Assembly: GCA_030710605.1 (NCBI GenBank)
Contig: CP092863.1
Span: 116,626,680-116,690,679 of the forward strand
Direction of reading: 5' to 3'
Source: Cordylochernes scorpioides
Lineage: Eukaryota; Arthropoda; Arachnida; Pseudoscorpiones; Chernetidae
Length of the DNA: 64,000 nt
Made by a program: the position numbers and the translations under genes. The notes below the pieces were generated by a model that saw only the letters and a list, made by a program, of their open reading frames with translations, did not search any database and was not told the origin of the DNA. Below are positions 32,601-41,556 of this stretch, one piece after another. Within the stretch, counting starts at the first letter, position 1. Every line of letters starts with the position of its first letter.

Positions 32601-33524
32601 GAAGACACGTTGAAATCCTTTAAAGAAAGTATGAAAAGGATATTCAAAATAAAAGATCTTGGAGGGATAAATTGTTGCCTGGGTATAAGGATACAAGTGA
32701 AAGAGGATGGTTCAATATCCATAGATCAAGAGAGATATATTGAAGAACTTCTGGCGAAATATAGAATGAAAGAGGCAAAGCCTATTTCTACACCCATGGA
32801 CTCGAACTCCAAGTTAACAAAAATTTCATCTATAGAAGGTGAGAATGAGCCAGTGAAAAAGGTAGAATACCAATCACTGATTGGATCATTGATATATCTC
32901 TCAGTGTCGACAAGGCCCGATATAGCCTATGCAGTTAGTGCTTTGGGACAGTTCAGTAATGATCCTAGGAGACAGCACTGGAATGCTGCCAAGCGTGTCC
33001 TCCGCTATTTGAAAGGCACCTCATGTTTGAGGATTACCTACAGGAAATCTAATGAGGCTCTTCATGGTTATGTCGACGCTGATTGGGGTGGAAACCTCGT
33101 GGATAGAAAATCTCATACGGGAATTGTTTACTTTTTGGCAAGAGGTCCAATAGCCTGGGAATCGAAGAAGCAGCAGACTGTCACTCTTTCGAGCACAGAA
33201 TCTGAGTACATCGCACTTTGTGAAGCAGGAAAGGAGGCAGTCTACCTTAGAGCGCTGTTGGACGAGATGGGATTTGGTGAATTGCTGAATGGACCGACTG
33301 TTCTGAAGACGGATAACCAGGGTGCTCAACAGCTGGCGAGAAATCCGGTTTATCATGCCAGAACTAAGCATATTGACATCAAATGGCATTACATCAGAAG
33401 CATTTGCAGCGATGGACTTGTCGAGGTCGTCCACACACCAACCCAAGAAAATGTTGCCGACATCCTTACTAAAGGCCTACCAAGGTTTTTGTATGAAAAA
33501 CACGTCACTGGATTTGGAATGTAG
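29607..33524 (+). CDS. Copia element 1 Gag-Pol polyprotein, intact, 1305 aa
   Basis: One uninterrupted frame encodes the full Copia order: UBN2-type Gag (from ENFETWKMQMKMILIHSELW), CCHC knuckle at about residue 222 (CHFCGKKGHKAADC), protease with DSG at about 267 (CLDSGATAHMC), GAG-pre-integrase (HSRFGHLNLQDL), integrase core with D, D and E in HTDICGPM, IRSDNAPEY and QNGVAERANRT (465-575), reverse transcriptase from ETFAPVVRQ to YVDDLII (about 870-990), and RNase H (DADWGG, STESEYIAL, to about 1290). Integrase before RT separates Copia from Gypsy. With near-identical LTRs and no stop, it looks recently mobile. Gag and Pol are in one frame, as in Drosophila copia, where a spliced mRNA supplies extra Gag; here that is inference. 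Confidence 0.95.
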   Translation: MSSLYQIEKLNSENFETWKMQMKMILIHSELWDYANSIRIKPETEVESNEWEKNDQKALATIVLSLSPPEIIHVKRCKTSAEAWKLLNEVHQPKGPATKVFLTKQLILLKMKPNERMQDYLNKFSSLADKLSEMDAQVPEDFLSILLLCSLPESYEGFRTAIETRDELPNFETLKVKMLEEEIRQTQLNGTTNTEQAFLGNPERKNFPSTSKPKPKGFPFGCHFCGKKGHKAADCRKRKSRNPKTEMVASLGIECLNKLDANEWCLDSGATAHMCSSKKSFTHFEDTAPIKITLADGQFIEAIGKGNVKLDCKTNTGTVTLSLEDVLFVPRLNGNLFSISKCTSRFNIVNFKYRKAEIVNLHTKICIQAYERNGLYILSQINCPKALATREICISGEKNYEKWHSRFGHLNLQDLKKLKMQNIVYGLPNFDVKNFNCEVCLKGKQTRLPFQKESFTRAREPLELIHTDICGPMRTKSLGGALYFLTFIDDFSGFIFTFIMKSRSEVFKGFRIFKNYAEKQTGKRLKCIRSDNAPEYLSKEFKDYLEGEGIGRQLSVEYTPQQNGVAERANRTLLDMTRCFMIEGDLPETLWAELIHTSTFIRNRCPRNNDCKTPHELFTKRKPVVSHLKIIGSKSFAVNNRPNRSKFAPRSEEYKLIGYFTESKAYRLWKPGTRTIIKSRDVRFVEPELSKIRNEVVEIDVSSERASFKEIPLVEEKGSTSEAKSQTEIESESDLEMSDLVDEPSESEVVISRRGRGRPRYIRTGKPGRPRKEYPTANLSTQELLAAKYLPDPKDAEEALSGRDSYFWKKAMEEEFDSLIENKTWELVDPPKNRNIIGTKWVFKTKCNSDGSVERHKARLVAKGYSQQYGIDYEETFAPVVRQSTIRMFLALAVEYNLILHQMDVQSAYLNGEIKEEIFMTQPENFVSRKYPERVCRLKKAIYGLKQAGIVWHEKLDNELKNLGLKQLQSDNCVYIKHDEGILLVAIYVDDLIIAAEREDTLKSFKESMKRIFKIKDLGGINCCLGIRIQVKEDGSISIDQERYIEELLAKYRMKEAKPISTPMDSNSKLTKISSIEGENEPVKKVEYQSLIGSLIYLSVSTRPDIAYAVSALGQFSNDPRRQHWNAAKRVLRYLKGTSCLRITYRKSNEALHGYVDADWGGNLVDRKSHTGIVYFLARGPIAWESKKQQTVTLSSTESEYIALCEAGKEAVYLRALLDEMGFGELLNGPTVLKTDNQGAQQLARNPVYHARTKHIDIKWHYIRSICSDGLVEVVHTPTQENVADILTKGLPRFLYEKHVTGFGM

Positions 33525-33547
33525 AAATCTGATGAATTGAGAGGAAG

Positions 33548-33740
33548 TGTTAAAATGGCAATTCTCTCGGATTTCATGATATAATTGTTTTGACCAGTGA
33601 CCGGTTACTCTGTGGTGTGTTGCGGTGTATATATAGATGGATGTCTTGGTTAGTTAGTTAGTTGTGTTATCTTACCGTGATCGGTTTAATAAAATCCTCC
33701 GGTGTTCAGTGCCCTCTCCTATCTTCCTCCTTTTTTAACA
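33548..33740 (+). repeat. Copia element 1, 3' LTR
   Basis: 193 bp, identical to the 5' LTR except one T less in the terminal T run. A short purine tract (GAGAGGAAG) just before it is the second-strand primer. The element is flanked by the exact 5-bp duplication CCGGG. Confidence 0.95.
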
Positions 33741-33823
33741 CCGGGCAACGCCCGTGTTTTACCCGATTGAATGTTTTGATTCAAATACTATTTGTTACAA
33801 TTATAAATTGTGGTCATGTGGCC

Positions 33824-33896
33824 TAGTGGTCATGGCATCTGCCCGGCAAGCGGAAGGTCGTGGGTTCGATTCCCATCCCTTGACACTTTTTTTATT
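33824..33896 (+). pseudogene. tRNA-like sequence within Helitron A
   Basis: TGGCCTAGTGG fits the A box and GGTTCGATTCC is a perfect B box; GTCA/TGAC closes an acceptor-like stem. The anticodon stem TCTGC/GCGGA gives loop CCGGCAA, which would read GGC (Ala) but has C instead of the invariant U33. The acceptor stem has mismatches. It is a tRNA-derived fragment or SINE head, not a working gene. Confidence 0.55.
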
Positions 33897-34341
33897 TTAT
33901 CCATTCTGACCAAAATCTATCCGTGAACTTCACACAGACAGAATAAGGCAATCGTTTAATTTACATAGAATAAAATGAGGAAAAAATGATCGTATATTTG
34001 GTTCACTGTTGAAACCTTTTCATTCCAGGAATCCGGGTTCTGCGCTCCAAGAACCTGGGTTATATTATAAATATCTCTCTCTCTCCGGGTTACAAGAGAT
34101 AGACAACTTTTTCGTTTTGATACACTTTCCGGATGGATTTTTAAAAAATATTTGTTTATTGAAATTAATAAATTAGTATTCAAATATTAGGATCGGCATC
34201 TTGACCTTAATATTTTTTCGTATCCCTTGTTTTAGCTTTCTTTTCCTTGTGGAAAAATAAAAACGGGAACGGCATCATCAGTGTCAAGAGTGGTAGAAGT
34301 GAAGAAAATTGAAGGTATTGCCAATAGGTGGAAAAAAATAA

Positions 34342-35256
34342 ATGCAGGAAAAATGGCAAATTGTAAAAGGTAAGAAAAATAAAAAGAGAAAAATGTTTGA
34401 ACAGAAGGATAAATTTGAATTTTCGCTCAAGAAGAATTCTCCAGAAATCTTGAATCCCGCGGTAGAAGAATGCGTCGAAGAAATTGAAGAACAGAAACTA
34501 GCGATTGAAAATATTATAAACTTACAGCAGAAAAAGAGTTAATTTAAAAACAATGCAATTAAAGTAAAACCTGGAGTGGCCAAAGAAATCCTTGGTAAAC
34601 AAGAGGCGGGTGCTTTAAGCAAAAATGGAAAAAGGAAAGACAAGCGTCTCAAGAAAAATAATCGCCAAAGACAGAAAGATGAATCTAAGGAAAATACGAC
34701 GAATAAAGAAAGGAACAATGTGCGCGATGGCCAACTAATAGAAAATATTGAAGAAAATAAGATAACGGCAAAGACTGATAAAGATTCTAATAATACCCAT
34801 CTCGAAAAAGAACTATCTACGGAAAATAAGATGGATTACACAAAAGTACAAAGCCGGGTCGAAAATAGCTCAAAAAGCATCAGAAGCATCAAAAAATCAA
34901 TATTGCTTTACCCTTTCAAAATTATTTTGTTCCTTTTTGAACTTGCATTTGGCGTGTGTTTGGGGATGCTGATGTTTATTTTCAGTGAAATTTTGATCGG
35001 CGCCATAGCTATTTACAGCATCTTGTCATGGGTTCGAAGTTCTTGCGGCGATGTTACAGAGAAAGCGATGAAATGCATCAACCAAATTTACGCGAAAGGT
35101 AAACACTGCATGAAGCAAATCTGGATTTTCTTTTATAGGAAATCCAAGGTAATGATTTCCAAAAAGAAAGAAAAGGAAAACCTAAAAAACGATATTTTTG
35201 CGATAAGAAACGATAAATTAGTAGTAGAGTTGCTTTTTATAATATTATTTAGATAA
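34342..35256 (+). pseudogene. Lys-rich protein with membrane segment, in-frame stop; function unknown
   Basis: Two open stretches in the same frame are separated by one TAA at 34,540-34,542 and total about 304 codons. The first has SPEILNPAVEECVEEIEEQK and LAIENIINLQQKK; the second is K/N/E-rich (RLKKNNRQRQKDESKENTTN) and then hydrophobic (YPFKIILFLFELAFGVCLGM, LMFIFSEILIGAIAIYSIL, one or two membrane helices), ending with a basic cytosol-like tail. The first part is related to the ORF at 62.1 kb. Intronless. Either a decayed member of a lineage-specific family or a gene with stop read-through; I cannot tell. Confidence 0.5.
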
Positions 35257-35647
35257 TTTTCATATTATAGATATCAATTTCGGGAATATTTGTAAAATAA
35301 GTAAATAAAATTTATCTCATTGTGTTTTTTTTTTAAATATATGCTGTGCTTGTGAATCATTTCTAATTTATATATTTCCCGTTAGATTTTGATTATTAAT
35401 AAGCCTAAACTTGTAAACCTGATGATTCTGAAATTATCCTCTTTGTTTTTTTTTTGTAACATCACTTTCTAATAAAACTCTGAAAAAAAACTTTTCCAAA
35501 AAACTAGGCATTTATTTATTTTATTTATTTCCTCTCAAATTTACAGTGTACCATTCGAGCATAAAGCTCACGAGTCACTTTGTCGTGGATGTTAGGCATC
35601 AAGAATTTCTAAAAAATGGCCTTCAGAACTGACTGGAAGGTCACAGT

Positions 35648-36742
35648 TCAGGTAGAGTGAAGTCCAGGTCTTTTATGTCTTGGATTGAGGTCTCCATCAA
35701 ATTGGAACAATTCTTGTATAACTGGATTTTGGGAAGTAGAGAGTTTTAGATATAATTTCTGGGTCGAGGATATGTATATTTCTTCTATATTAGGCTGGTT
35801 TAAGTCTTGCTTTAAAATTGCATTTGATAGATTAAATGGGGCATTTACAGTACTTCTTAAACAAATTCTCATGAATGCATCTATTCTTTTCCTATCAGTC
35901 AAGGTTATGTATTTAAACCATACAGGCAATGCGTATGTTACTATAGGGAGAATACAGCTTCTGTATAAAGTAAATTTTTGGTTAACAGATAAACCACTTT
36001 TTGAACTGAACATATTGGATAATGAGGCTTTGGCTATTTTAGATTTTCTTATTATATCCTTCACGTGGCTGGTGAATTTCAGTTTAGTATCGAAAGTGAC
36101 TCCCAAATATTTGACCTGCTGGGTCCAATTTATGGGAGATGAGTAAATTATAAGATTTGTCCTGGGTGTGAACTTGAAGCTATTTCGTTGAGGAAAGATA
36201 ATTGCTTGAGATTTCTTTGGATTCAGATTGAGTTTCCATTTATCACACCAATTGCAAATGATTTCAAGATAGTTTTGAAGGCGGTAAATTAAAATATCTG
36301 GGGAACGCGAGCTGGATAACAGGGGAGTATCATCAGCGAAAAGAGCTAGTCGGCATTGTGGGATATGTGGAATATCATTGATGTATGGATTGAAAAGTAT
36401 AGGACTCAATATTGAACCTTGAGGAACACCAGATTCTATTTGCCGAGGACTTGATATATATGTTCCAACTTTTACGGAGAACGTTCTATCCTGAAGATAA
36501 TTCTTCAGGAACCTGATGAATTTCTGAGGAAAATTATAAGAAGTTAATTTAATGATGAGGCCTCTGTGCCAAACCATATCGAAAGCTTTTTTTAAAGTCT
36601 AAAAGCACTACTCCAACAGCTTCGCTAAGGGATTTGCGAGTTTGTATGAAATCAATAACGGTAATCAATTGGTGAGTTGTTGAATGATTTGCTCTAAACC
36701 CAAATTGCTGTGGAATTAGAACATTTCTTGTATCTATATAGG
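35648..36742 (-). pseudogene. Jockey-like LINE ORF2, C-terminal RT part
   Basis: Encodes the second half of the reverse transcriptase: QIESGVPQGSILSPILFNPY, the catalytic LALFADDTPLL (FADD box), NLNPKKSQAIIF and thumb region to RHKRPGLH. Upstream, the 36,580-36,742 segment encodes the preceding RT stretch (IPQQFGFRANHSTTHQ, LLDFKKAFDMVWH), but one extra A in an A7 run shifts the frame at about 36,585. Confidence 0.8.
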
Positions 36743-37352
36743 CTCAATATTCTACAAAGATACATCCCCCTAATTATTAGAACGGCAACCGATCAGTCCT
36801 TGCAGCTGGATTATGTAAGAATAAGAAAATCAGTGCTCTACTCTCACTATAAATACTTTCATTCATCACCTACAATGGAATGCTATCTTAATGACAATAT
36901 CCCCCTAACCTTAAAGAGAATCATTGCACAAGTAAGAAGCCTTTTTGCAGTACAGAGAATTAATCATGTTCCACTTTTGAAAACTAAGACCATAAAATGC
37001 ACCTTATGCAACGGTGAATTTAGTCTCGATTTTCCACACTACATGTTCTACTGTACGGCAATGGAAGAAGAGAGAGAAATTCTTCGTCAAGAGACCGGCT
37101 ACAATAGCAATTCGCCTTATGTTTTAATGGCAAAAGTCGTAAAATCCAGACCCTTTGCATTCGCTTTTTATAAATACTGGAAATCAGCTCAATCAAAATA
37201 TTTAGCACAGACACCGGATCCAACTCGATAATTGGTCGAGGTCAATACCCAATATTTGTATATAACTATGATGCTAATTTGTTATTTATTTATTTTGTCC
37301 TACCGGGAGAATCCTGTATGGCACGTGTGCCTAATAAAGGCTTTTGTTGTTG
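36743..37352 (+). mobile_element. 5'-truncated LINE tail inserted in the Jockey-like LINE
   Basis: On the opposite strand. Encodes an ORF2 C-terminus with RIIAQVRSLFAVQRINHVPL and the Cys/His cluster KCTLCNGEFSLDFPHYMFYC, stop at about 37,229, then a 3' UTR ending AATAAAGGCTTTTGTTGTTG. Exact 15-bp duplications TTGTATCTATATAGG flank it (36,728-36,742 and 37,353-37,367). The 3' tail is (TTG)n instead of poly-A. Confidence 0.85.
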
Positions 37353-38898
37353 TTGTATCTATATAGGTCTGGAGTCTTTTAAGGATGATCCGCTCAAATA
37401 TTTTTCCAAATATCGGCAAGAGACTAATTGGCCTAAAATCATCCAGGGATTTAGATAAATGCTTTTTTGGTATGGGAATAACTATAGCATGCTTCCATAT
37501 CTTTGGAAAGTAGCAAAGATTAATAGATGCATTGAAAATGCTAGTTAAAAATACAACCCATTTTAAAGGTAGGTTTTTGATTAATTTGGTAGTTATTTCA
37601 TCGTGACCAGGCGCCTTGTTTGCAGAAAGTTTTGTTATTTCTTGTTTTACTTCTTGTGGTGATGTAAGTTTCAAAATATTTTCGTTGTTATCAAGAGTCA
37701 TTCGAGTTTCATTTAAGGTTGGATGATTTGTTAGGGCTTCTTTTGAAACTATGGAAAAGTGTTTTGAGAAATGAAATGCCAAAGCCTTGCCAATTTCTTC
37801 ATCTGAATGTAGAATATCACCATCTACGTTAATATTTTTAATTTCCGATTTTTTTCGAGTAGACTTCACTAGTCTCCAGAAGGTGTTTGGAGTATTTAAC
37901 GCGCTGTTGATAAGATCATTTTGACTTTGCTGGTTGTACTTTTGTAATATAATATTCACTTTCTTTTGAAAATGTAGATAAATTTCTCTGTGTCTGGGGG
38001 TCCCATGTTGACTGCCATTTCTTTCTAGCTTTATTCTTTTCTCTGATAATGTTTTTAATAAAAATAGGCACATGCGGTTTAACTATGGGAGAAACTATTG
38101 TATTTTTAGAATAAGTATTAAGAATGGTTTTGTTGAGGGTTCCAATTTCAAGATCAATATTTATAGTAGAATTTAAAGGGGATCTGGGAGGTGGATTATT
38201 GATTAAATCTTGCTGAAAATATATCCAGTTTGTGTTCTTATTTACTTTCATAGAAAAATCATATTTAGGACATGCCAGCCTTAAAACTACAGGTAAGTGA
38301 TCAGAAGATAATGCATCTACTGTGGTAATTTCAAAATTCCACGGCACATTTTTGAAAACCGCAAGTCCAAGAAGTCAGGATGACCAATATGACTGTAGTG
38401 AGTAGCCAAGGAAGGAGCTATTATGTCCAACCCTGCAGATTCCGAAAACTCATAAAGAACCATTCCACTCTGATTACTTTTACTAGAGCCCCATAATGGA
38501 TGTTTGGAGTTCCAGTCTCCTGCAGCGATGACAAGATTATTTTGAAATAATTTACTCAAATCCTCACATTTCAATAGTTGATCTGGTTTGCGATAAACAG
38601 AAGAAATTTGCAGGCTGTTTTTTCCATCAGGTTTAAATACTATAGTAGTATTTTCCAAATAATCAGTCTTAACAATAAGCTTTCTATACTTGAAGAAATT
38701 TCTGAGGATAATAGCCGTTCCTCCTCCTCTCCCAATAAGACGGTCCATCCTAATAACGTCGTAATTTCTAAGATTAAGAGTTTTAGAATTTTTCAAATGA
38801 GTTTCTGAGATTAGTGCTATATCGATTTCATTATATTCCAAAAAATAGAGTAGTTCATCTTTTTTAGTTAAAATTCCATTGGAATTCCAGATTACCAA
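37353..38898 (-). pseudogene. Jockey-like LINE ORF2, endonuclease and N-terminal RT
   Basis: Begins with the apurinic-type endonuclease: NSNGILTKKDELLYFLEYNE, DIALISETHL, then AAGDWNSKHPLWGS (catalytic D and N) and SSDHLPVV (the SDH motif near the end). The RT part has NKAPGHDEITTKLIKNLPLK, DDFRPISLLPIFGKIFERII and stops at the inserted LINE. Frame changes near 38,350 and 38,000 break it into three frames, so no active enzyme can be made. Confidence 0.8.
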
Positions 38899-38917
38899 TT
38901 TTAAAATATATTTATAT

Positions 38918-40144
38918 TCATTTTAGAACTTCGCCAATAATGCTTAATAGCTTTTCGCAAATAGTTTTAATATTTTGATTAGCAAAGTTTTGTTTCGATA
39001 CACTTGCATAACTAGGCTTAAAAGTACTTTCCTGCACTGCGCTGTTGTCTTTGGTAACATTGCTATGAATATATGAAGATACCTTGGGAATTTGTGGTCG
39101 TTGGTTAAGAGACTGGTTGGGAATTTTTGGGAACGCAGGGCAGCCACGATAATTGGCCGTGTGAGCTTTCCCGCAGTTTACACACTTGGGTGAATATTGC
39201 TTCGTTTTTTTCGGGCAATCTTTGGTATGATGAGCTTCGGCGCATTTGACACATTTAGGTTTTAGAAAGCAATTCAATTGCCCATGGCCAAACCCTTGAC
39301 AATTGAAACATTGGGTGACCTTTTTGGGAGATCTGAAGGCTTCAACGACCACTTTCTGGTACAGCAGGTCAGTCAGATTATAAATATTCTTGTTGGAATC
39401 ATATTTTGGAAGTTCAACAAGAACTATGTTCATTGCCTGCTTTGACGATTGGCGGTGAAGCCTTTTTACCGAGGCCTCTTTAAAGCCTAAGTGGGATAAT
39501 TCAACTGCAATGTCTTCAATTTTAAAACTGGTTGAAACGCCTTTTATGACTACCTTTAAAGGTTTTTCTTCTTGTAATTTATAGGAGTAGTCGCCGTTAT
39601 TTAAACGAACATATTCACGGATCTTTTTGAAGTCTCCTATATTCTTAGCTTTGATAATATGCTTAGGTCCTGATATGGTGGCTTGGAATGGTTCATCAGC
39701 TAAGTTGTTTAGTTCTTTACAAAGCAATTTCCAATCGTTCACATTTTCAACAATAACAGGAGGAATTCTGATTTTTCTACTCTTTGGGACATCACACCAA
39801 GGTCCTTCCTCATCGTGACCCTCCTCCACTTCGTCCAAATCATTTTTATTATTACGGCTCTGATTGTCTAATTGAATTCTAGGATTCTTTGGATTTTCTT
39901 CATCATCAGAGGATGAAATGCAATTTTCTTTTGATTGTCGTTGTCGTTTTCGTGCAGTAACTGCCTCATCTTCAAAAACATATGGGATTTGACAACGATC
40001 TAAAATTTGTTTTAAAAGCGTGGCATCAATTGTGCATACTTTTTCTCCATTCAGGCCTTTTTTAGTTTTTATATAAATTGGAGTCAGGACTTCTGATTGT
40101 TCTATTTCTTCCGCCCATAATAATTTCCTGTTATCATTAGACAT
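38918..40144 (-). CDS. Jockey-like LINE ORF1 protein, intact, 408 aa
   Basis: The Gag-like RNA-binding protein of the element. Residues about 180-270 form the RRM-like PRE_C2HC region (ISGPKHIIKAKNIGDFKKIR, LKVVIKGVSTSF). Then come three CCHC knuckles: CFNCQGFGHGQLNC, CVKCAEAHHTKDC and CVNCGKAHTANYRGC. The N-terminus is acidic and low in order (SSDDEENPKNPRIQL, DEVEEGHDEEGPW). No stop or frameshift, unlike ORF2. Confidence 0.85.
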   Translation of the reverse strand: MSNDNRKLLWAEEIEQSEVLTPIYIKTKKGLNGEKVCTIDATLLKQILDRCQIPYVFEDEAVTARKRQRQSKENCISSSDDEENPKNPRIQLDNQSRNNKNDLDEVEEGHDEEGPWCDVPKSRKIRIPPVIVENVNDWKLLCKELNNLADEPFQATISGPKHIIKAKNIGDFKKIREYVRLNNGDYSYKLQEEKPLKVVIKGVSTSFKIEDIAVELSHLGFKEASVKRLHRQSSKQAMNIVLVELPKYDSNKNIYNLTDLLYQKVVVEAFRSPKKVTQCFNCQGFGHGQLNCFLKPKCVKCAEAHHTKDCPKKTKQYSPKCVNCGKAHTANYRGCPAFPKIPNQSLNQRPQIPKVSSYIHSNVTKDNSAVQESTFKPSYASVSKQNFANQNIKTICEKLLSIIGEVLK

Positions 40145-40468
40145 TTTTTATATATTTACTTATTTAAAGAAAAGAAAACAATTTGAATTTAAATTTTGAG
40201 GAGGAAACAAATCCCTTGCATCCTTGTTGGCTCGTGCACGCGCATTTATAATTGTCTCGATCATTTTAACGACCTCCAACCCATTATTATTATTATTTAA
40301 ATAAAAAAAAAATCAATCTAAAACATAACACGTAAATGCTATACTTTATATCAACCTCAAACTGTTGGGAATCTCTTATGGTTCAGACAATGAAACAACA
40401 AATAACAAGTTTACTTACAGCTGAAGTGGTTTTAAAAGAATTAGGCGATTTTACCTTTTATGAAAGTA

Positions 40469-41392
40469 CTAGACGAATGGCCCGGGCAACGCCCGGGTTT
40501 TACCCGAGTGCGAATATATTTTAAAAACGTTGTCTTGGGTGGTCGCTATAGACAGGGTGGTCTGTATAGACAGGTGTATGTATCACACAGCCGATAACAG
40601 GGTTGTCTAGAGTGGCCGCTATAGACAGGGTGGTCTGTATAGACAGGTGTATGTATCACACAGCCGATAACAGGGTTGTCTAGAGTGGCCGCTATAGACA
40701 GGGTGGTCTGTATAGACAGGTGTATGTATCACACAGCCGATAACAGGGTTGTCTAGAGTGGTCGCTATAGACAGGGTGGTCTGTATAGACAGGTGGATGT
40801 ATCACACAGCTGATAACAGGGTTGCCTAGAGTGGCCGCTATAGACAGGGTGGTCTGTATAGACAGGTGGATGTATCACACAGCTGATAACAGGGTTGTCT
40901 AGAGTGGCCGCTATAGACAGGGTGGTCTGTATAGACAGGTGTATGTGAGTGGCCGCTATAGACAGGGTGGTCTGTATAGACAGGTGTATGTATCACACAG
41001 CCGATAACAGGGTTGTCTAGAGTGGCCGCTATAGACAGGGTGGTCTGTATATACAGGTGTATGTATCACACTGCTGATAACAGGGTTGCCTAGGGTGACC
41101 GCTATAGACAGGGTGGTCTGTATAGACAGGTGAATGTAACACACTAATGATAACAGGGTTGCCTAAGGTGACCGCTATAGACAGGGTGGTCTGTATTGAC
41201 AGGTGGATGTATCACACAGCTGATAACAGGGTTGTCTAGAGTGGCCGCTATAGACAGGTGTAGGTATCACACAGCTGATAACAGGGTTGTCTAGAGGGGG
41301 GCAGGGAGGTCACGTGTTCGCCGGCGGCAGCCAATGGGCGCGCATTCTATCCGTGAACGGTGACGGTGAGCTTCAGAATAAGGCAATTATAT
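40469..41392 (-). mobile_element. Helitron carrying a minisatellite, inside the Copia LTR
   Basis: CTAG at 40,469-40,472, then ACGAATGGCCCGGGCAACGC is a Helitron A-type 3' end on the minus strand. The rest is mostly the 73-bp tandem array. The right end (TCCGTGAACGGTGACGGTGA, CTTCAGAATAAGGCAATT) is also found near 33,915-33,955 in the split Helitron. The exact 5' junction is unclear. Confidence 0.65.
40535..41295. repeat. 73-bp minisatellite, about 10 copies
   Basis: The unit contains GTGGCCGCTATAGACAGGGT, GGTCTGTATAGACAGGTG, TATGTATCACACAGCCGATA and ACAGGGTTGTCTAGA. Starts at 40,612 and 40,685 give a 73-bp period; a few units are shortened. The CTATAGACAG motif occurs twice per unit and is like the ends of the S-family MITE. 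There are no unique spacers, so it is not a CRISPR array. Confidence 0.9.
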
Positions 41393-41556
41393 ATTTTTCA
41401 AAGAGAGAGAGAAAAGAACATTTAACAATTTACATTACAATTACTTATTTTGTAAAACAAAACACTTCTTTGTTCTCGTTTTTATATTACAGTGTTGTCA
41501 GTCTAAAAGTATTTCAAGATCATTGATTTACTATTCTTCTTTTTTTTTTTCCAACA

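Larger units (their letters stand above)
29340..33950 (-). mobile_element. Helitron A end, split by the Copia insertion
   Basis: CTAG at 29,340-29,343 followed by CCGAATGACCCGGG, and then, beyond the Copia, CCGGGCAACGCCCGTGTTTT and ACCCGATTGAATGTTTTGAT. Removing the Copia and one CCGGG restores the same end as at 21.8 and 24.7 kb. The Helitron continues to about 33,950 and carries a tRNA-like sequence at 33,824-33,896. Confidence 0.7.
35505..40260 (-). mobile_element. Jockey-like LINE, full length but ORF2 broken
   Basis: Order on the minus strand: ORF1 (nucleic-acid-binding), ORF2 (endonuclease, then reverse transcriptase), 3' UTR and an AAATAAATAAAATAAATAAA tail at the left edge. No LTRs. 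The 5' boundary (about 40,260) is approximate and I found no target duplication. Confidence 0.75.
40363..41556 (-). repeat. Copia element 2, 3' LTR, split by a Helitron
   Basis: On the plus strand it starts TGTTGGGAATCTCTTATGGT and ends TCCAACA. Compared with the other LTR it has about 0.9 kb of extra sequence after TGAAAGTA. The outer duplication CAAAC (40,358-40,362) matches the one at the far end. Confidence 0.85.

Noticed and set aside
33824-33896. Functional tRNA-Ala gene
   Set aside because: C at position 33 and a mismatched acceptor stem.
40535-41295. CRISPR-like array
   Set aside because: Units are contiguous with no unique spacers, and the setting is a eukaryotic transposon.
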